IMG/VR virus record: IMGVR_UViG_3300011987_000012
Location: 1 to 28,711 of that record
Source: a virus
Strand: one strand, 5' to 3'
DNA: 28,711 bases
Shown: piece by piece, positions 27,827 to 28,711 of the stretch
Layout of the letters: the number at the start of each line of letters is the position of its first letter
Numbering within the stretch: the first letter of the stretch is position 1
Notes under the pieces: generated by a model
What the model was told of the DNA's origin: nothing
The model's input: only the letters and a program-made list of their open reading frames with translations
The model's database searches: none
Program-made: the position numbers and the translations under genes

Positions 27827-28318
27827 ATGGGCATGTTCTTCCGCCGCGGCACCACCGGCGTCCGCTTCGTCCCCACCATCGTCGACATCGCCTCACCCAC
27901 CGCAGTTGAGATCACCGCCGGCACGGACCTCGGCGCCGCCCTCGCAGCCATGGAGGGCTTCGAGACCAAGCTCAACCGGATCAACCAGCCCCTCCTGAAG
28001 TACAAGCAGGAGGTCCAGATCGACGGCCCGCAACAGTTCGGTGACGCGAAGCTGACCCTCATCGAGGACGACGGCACCGGCGCGACCGGTGACGACCTGG
28101 CCCGCAAGACCATCTACACGGCCCTGCCTGAGCAGGCCACCGGGTTCATCGTCATCAACTCGACCGGTCAGACCTTCGCGGCCGCGGCCAAGGTCGAGGT
28201 CTGGCCGATCCGGATCGGTTCCAAGAACCGGGACTTCTCCCTGGGTACCGAGCCGGGCCGCTACATCTGCGAGCTGGCGATCACCGGGGCTCAGGAGAAG
28301 AACGCGGTCGTCGCGTAA
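27827..28318 (+). CDS. major tail (tube) protein
   Basis: A 163-residue protein: FFRRGTTGVRFVPTIVDIAS, PTAVEITAGTDLGAALAAME, DAKLTLIEDDGTGATGDDLA, KVEVWPIRIGSKNRDFSLGT and a final ICELAITGAQEKNAVVA. This is the phage tail tube fold of many siphoviruses. It follows the tail terminator region in order. The hexameric rings it forms make the non-contractile tail. The ribosome-binding site is weak, so translational coupling to the preceding gene is likely. Confidence 0.85.
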   Translation: MGMFFRRGTTGVRFVPTIVDIASPTAVEITAGTDLGAALAAMEGFETKLNRINQPLLKYKQEVQIDGPQQFGDAKLTLIEDDGTGATGDDLARKTIYTALPEQATGFIVINSTGQTFAAAAKVEVWPIRIGSKNRDFSLGTEPGRYICELAITGAQEKNAVVA

Positions 28319-28360
28319 CCCACCAACTCCCGGCCTCACCTCGTTCAGCGCGCGTCTACC

Positions 28361-28457
28361 GCGCCCCTGCAGTCGCTCGTCCGTCGGTCATCGGGACGTC
28401 AGCAGGGGCGCCGGGTAGCGCCACAGGCACCGCTTGCGGGCACACGCCGCCTGTGGC
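28361..28457 (+). other. two strong tandem hairpins after the major tail gene
   Basis: GCGCCCCTGC (28361-28370) with GCAGGGGCGC (28402-28411) is a perfect 10-bp stem; GCCACAGGC (28420-28428) with GCCTGTGGC (28449-28457) a perfect 9-bp stem. They lie in the 217-base gap 28319-28535. No T-run and no clear promoter. A terminator, a stability element, or a leader structure for the next gene is possible. Confidence 0.55.
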
Positions 28458-28535
28458 CTGACGCCGCTGGGGTGGGGCCGGGAAGCACCACCAACGCCCG
28501 TTCCTGACCGGCCCGCAGCAACCAAGGAGAACGCC

Positions 28536-28652
28536 ATGGCAAAACCCAGCAAGGGCACACCCAAAGACATGCGCCTCAAGGCCAACCAGCCCAAGAAGGC
28601 CGCAGCGCTGAAGTTCGGCTCACCAGCCTGGCGTGCCAAGTACGGCAAGTAG
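28536..28652 (+). CDS. small basic protein, 38 aa
   Basis: ATG with AAGGAG eight bases ahead, a strong site. The product (MAKPSKGTPKDMRLKANQPK, then AALKFGSPAWRAKYGK) is very Lys-rich and probably unstructured. Tiny basic proteins after the major tail gene are seen in other actinophages. Function unknown. Confidence 0.65.
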   Translation: MAKPSKGTPKDMRLKANQPKKAAALKFGSPAWRAKYGK

Positions 28653-28686
28653 CCCACCGCCCACCACCACGCAAGGAGCCCCGCGC

Positions 28687-28711
28687 ATGACCGCACCGAA
28701 GAACCCACAGG
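28687..28711 (+). CDS. partial CDS at right edge, possibly tail assembly
   Basis: ATG at 28687 follows AAGGAG (about 10 bases upstream). Only MTAPKNPQ is inside the window. By position, after the major tail gene, a tail assembly chaperone would be expected, but no sequence supports it. Confidence 0.4.

Overview
The window reads as part of the genome of a tailed double-stranded DNA phage with siphovirus-type (long, non-contractile tail) morphology, or an equivalent prophage, from an actinobacterial host. The base composition is very GC-rich, by eye about two-thirds. All credible genes lie on the + strand and are packed tightly, most joined by ATGA, GTGA or TGATG stop/start overlaps. A WhiB-family regulator, which is specific to actinobacteria and their phages, and several actinophage-typical families (DUF4326, DUF5131, DUF6093, HGG-motif small terminase) point the same way. 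I see no tRNA, rRNA, integrase, lysis gene, CRISPR array or insertion sequence.

Left part (1-12709), non-structural genes: a partial gene, two small unknowns, a ParB-like protein, several short Cys-rich proteins, two tandem paralogous helix-turn-helix proteins followed by WhiB, and a replication-initiator-like protein. The 3' part of the initiator gene carries 12-bp direct repeats that may be the replication origin. Then come an ASCH-domain protein, a DUF4326 protein, a VRR-NUC nuclease, more small proteins, a papain-fold-like protein, a metallophosphoesterase and a deoxynucleoside monophosphate kinase. One likely promoter/operator region (around 7700-7788) breaks this chain.

Middle part (12710-16721): a regulatory gap with a perfect dyad, a second run of small zinc-ribbon-like proteins, a DUF5131 (Gp37/Gp68) protein, a small terminase subunit and a beta-class DNA methyltransferase.

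Right part (16705-28711), virion assembly module: a large terminase subunit interrupted by an intein with the features of class 3 (Trp-Cys-Thr triad) and LAGLIDADG motifs, then portal, scaffold, decoration protein, major capsid protein, head-tail connectors, a MuF-like minor capsid protein, a DUF6093 protein, an HExxH metalloprotein, an HK97-gp10-like protein, a tail terminator and the major tail protein. The window ends just inside the next gene.

The few non-coding gaps are rich in dyads. A GTGGCGTG core recurs in at least five of them. Two gaps, after the portal and after a small tail gene, share a 46-bp element (42/46 identical). Several structural genes have long leaders that can fold. 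These elements, the putative origin and the Fur/Zur-like palindromes inside a Cys-rich gene are the parts I found most unusual.
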